Source of the DNA: Deltaproteobacteria bacterium
Lineage (GTDB): Bacteria > Myxococcota_A > Polyangia > GCA-2747355 > JADLHG01
Reading direction: 5' to 3'
Length of the DNA: 64,000 nt
NCBI GenBank assembly: GCA_020848905.1
Contig: JADLHG010000009.1
Coordinates: 1 to 64,000, forward strand
The position numbers were made by a program, and so were the translations under genes. The notes below the pieces were generated by a model. That model searched no databases. It saw only the letters and a list, made by a program, of their open reading frames with translations, and was not told the origin of the DNA. Below are positions 49,032 through 57,360 of the stretch, in pieces; positions within the stretch are counted from its first letter, which is position 1; every line of letters begins with the position of its first letter.

Positions 49032-50255
49032 CTACTTCGCGCAGCTCTTGTCCGCCTGCCCATCCGAGCAGCACGAGGCGCAGGTCTCGGTCGAGAAGAC
49101 CCCGCTGAGCCCGCTCTCGTAGAGGCACCACGAGTAGCCCGACGCGTACTTGTGGCAGTGCGAGCAGAAGCTGCAGTGCCAGGTGCCGAAGTTCTGCGAC
49201 AGGGTGCCGCTGGCCTTCGCGCCGCACCAGGCGGTCCCGCAGCCTCGGTTCGCGCCGAGCCCGCTCCGGCCGCAGCCATTCGGCACGCCGACGGGGATCT
49301 CGCAACCGTTCTTCGCGTCGCCGTCGCAGTCCTGGTACGGGTCGCGGCAGAGGAGTCCGCACTGCCCGCCGCTCTGACACTTACCCGCCGCGTGCGGCGC
49401 GTCCGGGCAGCTCCGTCCGCAGGTCCCGCAGTGCGCCTCGGTGTTGAGGAGCGCCTCGCACCCGTCGTCCCAGTCGTTGTTGCAGTTGCCGTAGCCCGGC
49501 TCGCAGGTGAAGCCCTGGCAGGCGCCGCTCACGCAGGTCCCTCCGCGCGCGTTCGGGCGCGTGCAGCCGACCCCGCTCCCCTTGCAGCTCCCCGTCGTGT
49601 CACAGACCGGGTCGACCACGCACTTGTCGGCGACGCTGCACGGCGTCCCGGCGACGGCGGGCTCGTAGCTGCACTTGCCCGCGGAGCAGCTGCCGGGCGC
49701 CTTGTAGCAGGGGCCCGGCGGGTTGTCGCACTTCACGCCGAGGCAGGGATCCCCCTCGCAGGCCCCCGACGCGCACCCCTTGGGGCACGCCACGTCCGTG
49801 TGCGCGTAGCCGCACTGTCCTGCCGCGCACGCGCCGAGACCGCTATAGGAGCGCAGCGTGCGCGCGTCGCTGCAAGCGTTTCCCGGCGGAGAGCGGCACT
49901 CCTTCGGCGCGCCCAGGCAGCGGCCGCCGGCACACTGGTCGTTCGTCGTGCACGCGTCTCCGTCGTCGCACGAGGCGTACTTGCCCACCCACTCGAAGCG
50001 CCCCTCGGGGCTCTTGCTGCAGATCCACGAGAGCCCTTCGCAGGTGCGCTCCTCGCAGACGTGCTTCGGCTCGCAGACCGCGAGCCCCTTGCAGCCGGGG
50101 ATCTCGGGGCAGGGCTGCGCGCCGCAGGCGCTCTGCTCCCCGGCGCATCCGACGCATCCAGCATGGCCAGCGATGACCGTCAGCGCGATGCCCGCCGCGG
50201 CGAGGAGCAGCGCGCGCGACGCCAGGGCATGCGTAGGTGGGCGAGGCGTCGCCAT
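49032..50255 (-). CDS. Secreted Cys-rich protein
   Basis: 407 residues (410 from an alternative ATG at 50264). A signal peptide (ALLLAAAGIALTVIAGHAGC, possible lipobox) precedes a body with roughly fifty Cys in short repeated units such as CxGxxCxxxxC and GNCNNDWDDGCEALLNT, the latter a stigma seen in myxobacterial surface proteins. The C-terminal GTWHCSFCSHCHKYASG has a possible metal site. Probably an extracellular disulfide-stabilised rod; no specific function is recognised. It is followed 21 bases upstream by another lipoprotein gene on the same strand. Confidence 0.65.
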   Translation of the reverse strand: MATPRPPTHALASRALLLAAAGIALTVIAGHAGCVGCAGEQSACGAQPCPEIPGCKGLAVCEPKHVCEERTCEGLSWICSKSPEGRFEWVGKYASCDDGDACTTNDQCAGGRCLGAPKECRSPPGNACSDARTLRSYSGLGACAAGQCGYAHTDVACPKGCASGACEGDPCLGVKCDNPPGPCYKAPGSCSAGKCSYEPAVAGTPCSVADKCVVDPVCDTTGSCKGSGVGCTRPNARGGTCVSGACQGFTCEPGYGNCNNDWDDGCEALLNTEAHCGTCGRSCPDAPHAAGKCQSGGQCGLLCRDPYQDCDGDAKNGCEIPVGVPNGCGRSGLGANRGCGTAWCGAKASGTLSQNFGTWHCSFCSHCHKYASGYSWCLYESGLSGVFSTETCASCCSDGQADKSCAK

Positions 50256-50276
50256 CGCGCCCATCGTAGCACGGCG

Positions 50277-51158
50277 TCAGGGGAGCGGACTGAAGGGGCA
50301 ACCCACCACCGCGGCAGCGGCCTTGCCGATGCTGACGCGCTGGAAGACGAAGTTCACGTGCCGGTGGTTGGTGCCGAGGAGCATGCCGATACCGAAGACG
50401 CGATCCGAGGGAATGCCGCTCTCGTTCACCCACGCGGCGAAGGGCCCGGGCTGGCCGCACCCCACGTAGGCGCTGCCGGTCATGATGAAGTCCGCGTGGC
50501 CGTCGCTCGAGCTCCGGGTCGGGACGAGGTTCGTGCCGCAGCCGGGGTCTCCCGTGGCCGGCACCTGGGCCGGATAGCAGTAGGTCACCTCGCGCCCGGC
50601 GAGGCGCTTGCCCTGGGCGTCGACGAGCCAGGACTCGATCGCCACGGGACCTTCGCGCTCGATCACCTGGACCAGGCGATAGACGGCCCCGGCCGCGCGT
50701 GCCGCGGCCTCGCTCGCTGGCACCACGCGGATACCGTAGATCGTGCGCAGCCAGGCCAGGTCGTGGGTCTGGCAGGGCTTCGCGTCGGGGGCCGCACGCG
50801 AGCTGCACACCGGCGCTCGCAGATTCGACGGCTCGCCGTAGACCACCACCGCCGGCGCCGTGGACCCGCCGGAGTCCGGGGGCCGCGCATCCCGCCGCGG
50901 AGCATCTGCGCGACCGCCGTCCGACGGTGGGCCATCGCGTCGCGTCGCATCCGCCGAAGCCCCTGCGCCGTCCGTCGCAGCGCGGTCTGCGAGAGCACCG
51001 TCCGCGAGAGCGTCCCCAAGCGCCCGGAGGTCCGCCAGGCCACCCCCGCCGTCGGTGCGCGCGCGCGGCGTCTCCGAGCAGCCGGCAAGCGCGACGAGCG
51101 CGGTCAACGCGAACAGCAACGACAGACGCCTCCTGCGGAGCGTGACGCCTACGAGCAT
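50277..51158 (-). CDS. Lipoprotein of unknown function
   Basis: 293 residues. Signal with lipobox ALAGC, then a long Asp/Ala/Arg/Gly-rich linker of about 75 residues typical of this genome. The globular C-terminal domain (AVVVYGEPSNLRAPVC ... RHVNFVFQRV) has four or more Cys and a beta-rich pattern. The start at 51158 keeps the signal short and basic (TLRRRRLSLLFALTALVALAGC). No family is recognised. It reads toward the Cys-rich protein gene and may be co-transcribed with it; it is divergent from the NHL lipoprotein. Confidence 0.65.
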   Translation of the reverse strand: MLVGVTLRRRRLSLLFALTALVALAGCSETPRARTDGGGGLADLRALGDALADGALADRAATDGAGASADATRRDGPPSDGGRADAPRRDARPPDSGGSTAPAVVVYGEPSNLRAPVCSSRAAPDAKPCQTHDLAWLRTIYGIRVVPASEAAARAAGAVYRLVQVIEREGPVAIESWLVDAQGKRLAGREVTYCYPAQVPATGDPGCGTNLVPTRSSSDGHADFIMTGSAYVGCGQPGPFAAWVNESGIPSDRVFGIGMLLGTNHRHVNFVFQRVSIGKAAAAVVGCPFSPLP

Positions 51159-51277
51159 GTCGAGCACATACCGTCCGGTCGCCCACCGGGTCAACGGCGT
51201 CGAGGAGACTTCTCACGGTTGGCAGGTGGGTCGGACCGTGGCTAAATGGCCCGGCCATGAGCCCCCAACGACGCACG

Positions 51278-52702
51278 ATGAAAAGGTGGAGCCTGGCGCT
51301 CGTCGCGCTCGCGCTCGCGCTGGGCGGCTGTCCGGGGACGGTGCCCGAGGGGGCGCTCTCCGACGGGAGCCTCGGCGACTGGGGCCTCTATTTCAGGGAC
51401 GGCGGGCCCACCCCGGGCACGGACGCGCCGCTCGCCGACGGGCGACCGCCGCGCGGGGATGCCGCTCGCGCCGACGGGACCGGACGCGCCGACGGAGCGG
51501 GGCGCGACGCCCCCTCGCCCCTCGTCGACGGACGACCGGCTGCCGATCGCGCGCTCGGCGATGCGGGCTGCGCCTGCGTCATCGGCGGCAAGTGCTTCGC
51601 TCCGGGAGAGGCCGACCCGACCAACACCTGCAACCGCTGCGACCCCGCGCGGAGCGTCGTCCTCTGGACCGCCTCCGCCGTGCCGGGCTGCGTGCTCACG
51701 CTCGCCGGCACGGGAGGGCCGGGGAGCAACGACGGCGCCGCGGCCGGGGCCAGCTTCAACATGCCCACCGCCGTCGCGGTCGACGCGAGCGGAGCCGTGC
51801 TCGTGGCCGACTGGGGGAACCACCGCGTGCGCCGCGTCGCGGGTGGTCAGGTGACGATCTTCGCCGGCACCAGCCAGGGCTACGCCGACGGAGCGAGCAC
51901 GAGCGCCGCCAAACTGAACTGGCCCTGGGGGGTGGACGTGGACGACGCGGGCGACGTGTACGTGGGGGACAGCACCAACCACCGCGTGCGCGTGACGCGC
52001 GCCGGAACCACCTCGACCCTCGCCGGAAGCGGCGCCCCGGGCTTTCTCGACGAGGCGTGGGGGCAGGCGCAGTTCAACTACCCCCGAGGGCTCGCCGTGT
52101 GGCGCAACGCGGGGAAGGTGGAGCTCTTCGTCGCGGACGCCATCAATCACCGCGTGCGCCGCGTCGCCTGGGACGCCACCATCATCTCGTATCGCGTCAC
52201 CACCTACGCGGGGAGCGGCGTACGGGGCCTCGCGAACGGGCCGGGGGCCTCGGCCCAGTTCGACGCGCCCACCGACGTGGCGGTCGCCACGGACGGAACG
52301 GTGTATGTCGCCGACACGGGCAACCACCTGATCCGCAGCATCGCGCCGGGCGGCGCGACGGCCACCTGGGCGGGGGTCGGCCCGGGCTTTGCCGACGGAG
52401 ACGCGCTCACCCAGACGCGTTTCAGCAGCCCCACGGGCGTCGCGATCAAGCGCGGCGCCGGCAGCAGCCTGGAGCTCGTCATCGCCGACCAGGGCAACAA
52501 CCGCGTGCGGCGGGCGCAGCTCGACACCGGCACGCAGCGCTATCGGGTGAGCACGCTCGCCGGCGGCAGCGTGGCCGGCTCCGCGGATGGGCCCGTGGCG
52601 CAGGCCCGCTTCGCAGCCCCCACCGGCGTGGCCATCGACGCGAACGGTCGCATCGTCGTAGCCGACCGGGACAACCACCGCATCCGGCTCGTCGTGCCCT
52701 GA
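51278..52702 (+). CDS. NHL-repeat lipoprotein
   Basis: 474 residues. Signal KRWSLALVALALALGGC with lipobox; an Asp/Gly/Arg-rich linker; a small Cys motif (CACVIGGKC, CNRCDP); then about five NHL repeats forming a beta-propeller (MPTAVAVDASGAVLVADWGN, APTDVAVATDGTVYVADTGN, NHRVRRV). NHL propellers bind proteins or polysaccharides. The ATG at 51278 gives the standard signal; an ATG at 51257 is in frame. The stop is followed after 17 bases by the WAVG-repeat lipoprotein gene. Confidence 0.82.
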   Translation: MKRWSLALVALALALGGCPGTVPEGALSDGSLGDWGLYFRDGGPTPGTDAPLADGRPPRGDAARADGTGRADGAGRDAPSPLVDGRPAADRALGDAGCACVIGGKCFAPGEADPTNTCNRCDPARSVVLWTASAVPGCVLTLAGTGGPGSNDGAAAGASFNMPTAVAVDASGAVLVADWGNHRVRRVAGGQVTIFAGTSQGYADGASTSAAKLNWPWGVDVDDAGDVYVGDSTNHRVRVTRAGTTSTLAGSGAPGFLDEAWGQAQFNYPRGLAVWRNAGKVELFVADAINHRVRRVAWDATIISYRVTTYAGSGVRGLANGPGASAQFDAPTDVAVATDGTVYVADTGNHLIRSIAPGGATATWAGVGPGFADGDALTQTRFSSPTGVAIKRGAGSSLELVIADQGNNRVRRAQLDTGTQRYRVSTLAGGSVAGSADGPVAQARFAAPTGVAIDANGRIVVADRDNHRIRLVVP

Positions 52703-52719
52703 CGGGAAAGGTGCCATCC

Positions 52720-53811
52720 GTGGCTCGAGCGAGGCACCCGCGGCGCGCGCACCGCCTTCTCGGCTGGACCTCGGGCTTCGCGGCTCTGCTCCTCGCCACC
52801 ACCGCCTGCGAGAAGCTCGGCGGACGGCTGGACGGCGGCGCTCCCGATGCCGCTCCTCGGGACGGCGGACGACGCGACGGCGAACGACGCGACGGCGGAC
52901 GACGCGACGGCCTGGCTCCGCGCGACGCCGCACCCGACGCGCTCCTCGGCACCTGGCAAGCGGCGGCCTCGCCCACGCTCGAGGATCTGGTCGCGATCTG
53001 GGGACGGTCGGCCTCCGAGCTCTGGGCCGTCGGCGAGAGCGGCGCGATCCTGCGCTACGACGGCGCGGCCTGGCGGCTCGAGACCCGCGTGAACGCCGCG
53101 CTCTCCGGCGTGGCCGGCAACGCGACCGAGGTCTACGCGGTGGGCAGCCCCGCGGCCGTCTATCGGCTCGCCGTCGGCACCTGGCAGCGGCTCGTGGTCC
53201 CGGGGCTCTCCACCGAACGACTGCGCGCGGTCCACAGCCCGACCCCGGGGGAGGTCTGGGTAGCGGGGGCCGGCCTCGGCGCAGGGAGCGGCCTCGCGCT
53301 CCGGCTGCGGGAGGGGCAGTGGCTGCGCACGAACCTGGGCCCGCCTCCCTCGGCCTTCATCGCAATTTGGAGCGGTGGTTCGCAAATGCCGCTCTGGGCC
53401 CTCGGCGAAAATAATGGAACGCTCTTTCGCTTATCGGGCCAGGCCTGGGCCGCCGCAGCCATTCCGACCTCGCTTCCGCTCCTGCGCCTGGGAGGACGCT
53501 CGGCCTCGGACGCCTGGGCCGTGGGACGCGACGGGGTGGTGGCGCACCACGACGGCGCCACCTGGACCGCGAGCGGAACGCTGCTCCCCGGAGGCGCGCT
53601 CCACGGCGTGGTCGGCCTCTCGGCCGCCGAGGCCTGGGCCGTCGGCGAGCTCGCGGGGGCGGCGGCCGCCGTGCGCTTCGACGGCCGTTCCTGGCGCGTC
53701 GTCGGCCTGCCGGCAGCCGCCGGGCTCCGCGACGTCTGGGGCGCGAGTCCCACGGAGCTCTGGGCCGTGGGCCTGCGCGGCACGCTCCTGCACTATCAGC
53801 TCGTCAGGTGA
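52720..53811 (+). CDS. Lipoprotein with WAVG-type beta-propeller repeats
   Basis: 363 residues from GTG (a second GTG at 52711 is possible). Signal GFAALLLATTAC. A charged linker with DGGRRDGERRDGGRRDG repeats is followed by about seven propeller blades marked by ELWAVGESG, EVYAVGSPA, EVWVAGAG, DAWAVGRDG, EAWAVGELA and ELWAVGLRG. These blades occur widely in secreted myxobacterial proteins; the ligand is unknown. Likely co-transcribed with the NHL lipoprotein. Its 3' end overlaps the convergent gene by eight bases. Confidence 0.75.
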   Translation: MARARHPRRAHRLLGWTSGFAALLLATTACEKLGGRLDGGAPDAAPRDGGRRDGERRDGGRRDGLAPRDAAPDALLGTWQAAASPTLEDLVAIWGRSASELWAVGESGAILRYDGAAWRLETRVNAALSGVAGNATEVYAVGSPAAVYRLAVGTWQRLVVPGLSTERLRAVHSPTPGEVWVAGAGLGAGSGLALRLREGQWLRTNLGPPPSAFIAIWSGGSQMPLWALGENNGTLFRLSGQAWAAAAIPTSLPLLRLGGRSASDAWAVGRDGVVAHHDGATWTASGTLLPGGALHGVVGLSAAEAWAVGELAGAAAAVRFDGRSWRVVGLPAAAGLRDVWGASPTELWAVGLRGTLLHYQLVR

Positions 53812-54403
53812 AGCGCACCGGCGGGGGAGGCGGCTCCGCCCCGTCGACTCCCGGCGCGACCGGCCGTCCGAGGAGCCGTTCCACGAGCTCGCACTCGGCT
53901 GCCGTCCAGTCCTCCTCCGGTCGCGTACGCTCGCGCGCCGCCGCGAGCCAGCCATCGTCCCTCGGTGGCCGATGCAAGCAGATCATGCGCGGCCGCTGCC
54001 CCTCGCTGAAGGCGAGGTAGAGAAACCGCCGCCCGCGCGGGGCGCCGTAGTGCACGGGCTGCAGGAAGAACACCTCCGACCAGGGGACGTACTGGCCGCC
54101 GACGCGCAGGCCCCCCTCTCCGAGGCGGAGCCAGGTCCGGCTCTGCCGGTAGAGGTACGTTCCCGCCCCGAGGCCCGCCAGGACCACCAGCGCCCATCGC
54201 ACCCCCGCTCCTTCGCGGCTGTAGAGGGCGAAGAGGGCCACCATGCCGAGGAAGCCCGCGGCGAGGAGGGCCTGCCCCACCGCCTGTCGCCGCGCCGCGC
54301 GATTCACCCGCCGGAAGGCGTCCTCGGCCCCGAGATGCGGCTCGGCGTGCGAGGCGCCCTCGACCTGGTACGGGTTCTCCGACGGAACGTGCGGCGATGC
54401 CAT
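53804..54403 (-). CDS. Membrane protein with two helices, unknown
   Basis: 199 residues. Two adjacent transmembrane helices (QALLAAGFLGMVALFALYS and RWALVVLAGLGAGTYLYR) follow a polar N-terminus. The C-terminal half is soluble and shows a beta-rich pattern (LRLGEGGLRVGGQYVPWSEV, RRFLYLAFSEGQ) like the PH-type domain seen in YdbS/YcxB proteins. Function unknown. The upstream esterase lipoprotein gene is 18 bases away on the same strand, so they form a unit. Confidence 0.65.
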   Translation of the reverse strand: MASPHVPSENPYQVEGASHAEPHLGAEDAFRRVNRAARRQAVGQALLAAGFLGMVALFALYSREGAGVRWALVVLAGLGAGTYLYRQSRTWLRLGEGGLRVGGQYVPWSEVFFLQPVHYGAPRGRRFLYLAFSEGQRPRMICLHRPPRDDGWLAAARERTRPEEDWTAAECELVERLLGRPVAPGVDGAEPPPPPVRFT

Positions 54404-54421
54404 CTTGCGTCCTCTCTTGCC

Positions 54422-55822
54422 CTACGGTGGGAGGTCCAGCGCCAGCCGCGCCGCGAAGAGCATGCTGCGCTCCGCGCGCCGATGCGCCTCGGTCAGCAGG
54501 AGCGCCCGGTCCCGCGCCACCTTCCCCTCGTGAAGCACCTTCCCCCCGAGCAGCACGCGCACGGGGGCGTCGAGCGCCACGAGCTCGTCGGCCAGATAGA
54601 GCCCCACGCGCGCCACGTTCGAGGCCGTCAGGTGGATCTCGCCGCCCTTCACCTCGGCCTCGAGGCGCGAGGGCTTCGTCGGGTCGCGCGGCGCCTCCAT
54701 CACCGCCCAGTACTGGGGCGCGAGCAGCTTCGTCTGAAAGAAGAGGCCGCCGGCCACGTAGGCCGAGAGATGCTTGGCCCGCTGGTACACCACGCGCCGC
54801 GGGTAGGGCTGCCGCGCGCGCTCGAGCGCCCAGCTCACCGCCACCCTCCAGCGCTCCACCGGAAAGACGTGTCCCTGCCCGGCCAGCTCGTCGTAGATCG
54901 ACTCGCTTCGCTGCGCCTTCAAGCACGAGTCGCAGGCCCGATTCTGCAGCACCATGAGCTGCATGTCCTGATCCCCCACCGTGTGGTGCACGCGCAGCCC
55001 GAGGAGGTTCTCCGCGTGCGGACAGCAGTAGATCCGATGGTCCTCGACGTTCGTGCTCGGATGCACCGCGCCGATGGCCCCCGCGAAGGGCACCACCCCG
55101 CAGTACGGCTCGGGATAGGTGGCGGCCACGCTCAGGCTCCCGCGCCCCCCCATCGAGAAGCCCGTCAGCACCACCCGATCGTCGTCGATCGGGTAGCGCC
55201 GCTTGAGGAGCGGCACGAGCAGCACCACCTGCGACATGCACTCCTCGAAGGAGTTCCAGTCGCAGGTGCCGTCGCTCGTCGGCGCCACGAGCAGCGCCCC
55301 GAGCCGGTCGGCGACCGCCTGCAAGCTCTCGGCGCGCGCCACGGACTCGCCGTTGCCACCCGCCCCGTGCAGAAAGAGCACGAGCGGCACCGGCCCCGGG
55401 GAGGCCGCGACCCGTCGCGTGACCACCGCGTGGTAACGGTTCTCCTTCCCCGTGAACGGGTTGGTCCAGCGCTCCTCGCGGATCCCGGCTCGCAGCCGCC
55501 GCGGGCTATCCACGCGCGTACGCACCGCCCGCTCGAGCGCCTGGAAGGAAAGGTCGCGATAGGGGCCCGCGAGCTTCTGGAGCAGCGGCGGTTCCGCCCC
55601 CGGGTTCTCGTCACTCAGGTAGGCCTGCACCTCGAGCGCCAGCGCGCTGACCGAGCCCGGATCCCCGTCCCGCCAGGTCGCGGCGTCTTCAGCCCCCGCC
55701 TCGGCTCGCCCCTCGAGCTGCGCGTCCCCCCCCGCGTCCGAGGCCGCGGGCCCCGCTCCCTGGCAAGCGACCAGCGCCCCTCCGAGGAGAGCGCAGGCGA
55801 ACGGCGCGCGACGACGAATCAC
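54422..55822 (-). CDS. Alpha/beta-hydrolase lipoprotein
   Basis: 466 residues from GTG at 55822, which gives a short signal (RRRAPFACALLGGALVAC) with lipobox. The start at 55858 would add 12 residues. After an Asp/Glu/Ala-rich linker comes a dienelactone-hydrolase or PHB-depolymerase-type fold: LVLFLHGAGGNGES, nucleophile Ser in GFSMGG, Asp in VGDQDMQ and His in GHVFP. The C-terminal 100 residues form a separate beta-domain (EVKGGEIHLTASNVARVGLYL). It would cleave a polyester or acyl ester outside the cell; a second, unrelated-in-sequence esterase lipoprotein lies at 26965-27939. Confidence 0.82.
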   Translation of the reverse strand: MIRRRAPFACALLGGALVACQGAGPAASDAGGDAQLEGRAEAGAEDAATWRDGDPGSVSALALEVQAYLSDENPGAEPPLLQKLAGPYRDLSFQALERAVRTRVDSPRRLRAGIREERWTNPFTGKENRYHAVVTRRVAASPGPVPLVLFLHGAGGNGESVARAESLQAVADRLGALLVAPTSDGTCDWNSFEECMSQVVLLVPLLKRRYPIDDDRVVLTGFSMGGRGSLSVAATYPEPYCGVVPFAGAIGAVHPSTNVEDHRIYCCPHAENLLGLRVHHTVGDQDMQLMVLQNRACDSCLKAQRSESIYDELAGQGHVFPVERWRVAVSWALERARQPYPRRVVYQRAKHLSAYVAGGLFFQTKLLAPQYWAVMEAPRDPTKPSRLEAEVKGGEIHLTASNVARVGLYLADELVALDAPVRVLLGGKVLHEGKVARDRALLLTEAHRRAERSMLFAARLALDLPP

Positions 55823-55956
55823 CGTTCCAGTATCGCAGGGCCCGTCGCCGATCGCCATGTCCCTTGCCGAGCGCAGGGCTCCCTGGCTAGATTGCGCAGG
55901 GCCCGGGCGGCACACGTCCGGGCGCCCACGGGTTCGTCACGAAGGCTGAGGTGGTC

Positions 55957-57360
55957 ATGCGAGCAGTTCGTTCGGTCGTGATGGTGTCGTCGCTCCTTCT
56001 CGCCGCGTGCGGGGACAGCACTCCGGGATCCGACGCGGGAGGGGGAACTGACGGTGCGGCCGATGGCGCGGTGGGCGGCGACAGCCGCGCGGACGGCCCC
56101 CTGTCCCCCGACGCGAGCGCCGGCGACGCGTTTGGGCCCGACCGTTCGGTCCCTGACAGCTCGGGACGCGACGCTGTCCGCAGCGACGGGACCCGGAGCG
56201 ACGCGAGCCCGCCCGACGCGCGCCGCACCGACGCGCTCGGCACGGCGGACCGCGGAGCCGTGGCGGATGCGCGGCCCTACCCCGACGCCGCCCCGCGCCG
56301 CGACACGGGCCCCGTCAGCGGCTGCGGCAACGGCGTGCGCGACACGACCGAGCAGTGCGACGACGGCAACACGCGAAACCTCGACGGCTGCGACGCGACC
56401 TGCCACTTCGAGCAGGTCCACCGCATCAACTACCTGCTCATGCAGTGGGGCACGGACAGCTTCTGCCCGAGCAACGCCTTCGGCGCGGCCTTCGTCCTCG
56501 CGCTGGCGCAGCAGCAGGTCCAGCAGTCCATGGACGACGGGATCCGCCTCGGCGGCCTGAACCTGCTCTACAAGATGATGGGGCTCGACGACCTGAGCGG
56601 GACGAACGACCCCTCCGTCGAGCTGGGCGTGATGAACGCGCTCTACTACGGCGGCACGGGCTACGACGGCACGAAGGACCTGGACTGGTGGTACCAGCCG
56701 CGGGCCGCGTCGTACGACGCGCAGAGAAACCCGCTCTACCGGCTGGTGGGCAAGATCGGCGCTGCCGGGGCCCACGTGCTCGAAGCGGGCCCGGGCTTCA
56801 TCCAGGCCGTGCTCCCGATCGTCGGCACCTCGGGCACCCTGGACATGCCGAGCTCGCGGCTGCGCGTGACCCTCGGCGCCTCCTCGACGCCGGTCGCCTG
56901 GACCGCGGGCAACGTGGGCCACGTCCCCGCGGAGCACCTCTCGCCGACGCTCACGAGCTTCGCCACCGCCGGCGAGACGACCCCCACGGGCTCGGGACAG
57001 CTCTGCGGCTCGATCACCGCGGCCTCGCTCTCCCGGATCCCCGCGCCCCCGGGCCTCCTCTCCGGCTTCACCAAGTGCGGAGAGAACTACACCGCGAGCA
57101 ACTCGCTGCTCGACCTGGTCGTCGGCGGCTGCACGGTGGTCATCCTGCAGGCCATCCGCCCCACGCAGCCCGACGGGGAGAACCCCGGAGCCCCGGTGGC
57201 GGGGGCCGGCGCGCCCTACCGGCTCACCGTGAACGCCCAGAAGCAGGTCACCGGCTGCCGCGACAAGAACAACGCGACGGTCACGCTCTCGGCCTGCCTC
57301 GCGGACGCGACCTACTCGTCGTACCTGCGCTTCGCGAGCGGCCGCGTCATCGCGAAGTAG
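55957..57360 (+). CDS. Lipoprotein with DUF4215 repeat
   Basis: 467 residues. Signal SVVMVSSLLLAAC with lipobox. About 100 residues of Asp/Gly/Ser/Arg linker (DGAADGAVGGDSRADG) lead to a DUF4215 motif (CGNGVRDTTEQCDDGN, DGCDATC), a myxobacterial hallmark. The C-terminal 310 residues form one large domain without recognised family (INYLLMQWGTDSFC, GGTGYDGTKDLDWWYQ). Likely exposed on the surface. GTG at 55951 is an alternative start. Its end overlaps the convergent C25 peptidase gene by 14 bases. Confidence 0.72.
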   Translation: MRAVRSVVMVSSLLLAACGDSTPGSDAGGGTDGAADGAVGGDSRADGPLSPDASAGDAFGPDRSVPDSSGRDAVRSDGTRSDASPPDARRTDALGTADRGAVADARPYPDAAPRRDTGPVSGCGNGVRDTTEQCDDGNTRNLDGCDATCHFEQVHRINYLLMQWGTDSFCPSNAFGAAFVLALAQQQVQQSMDDGIRLGGLNLLYKMMGLDDLSGTNDPSVELGVMNALYYGGTGYDGTKDLDWWYQPRAASYDAQRNPLYRLVGKIGAAGAHVLEAGPGFIQAVLPIVGTSGTLDMPSSRLRVTLGASSTPVAWTAGNVGHVPAEHLSPTLTSFATAGETTPTGSGQLCGSITAASLSRIPAPPGLLSGFTKCGENYTASNSLLDLVVGGCTVVILQAIRPTQPDGENPGAPVAGAGAPYRLTVNAQKQVTGCRDKNNATVTLSACLADATYSSYLRFASGRVIAK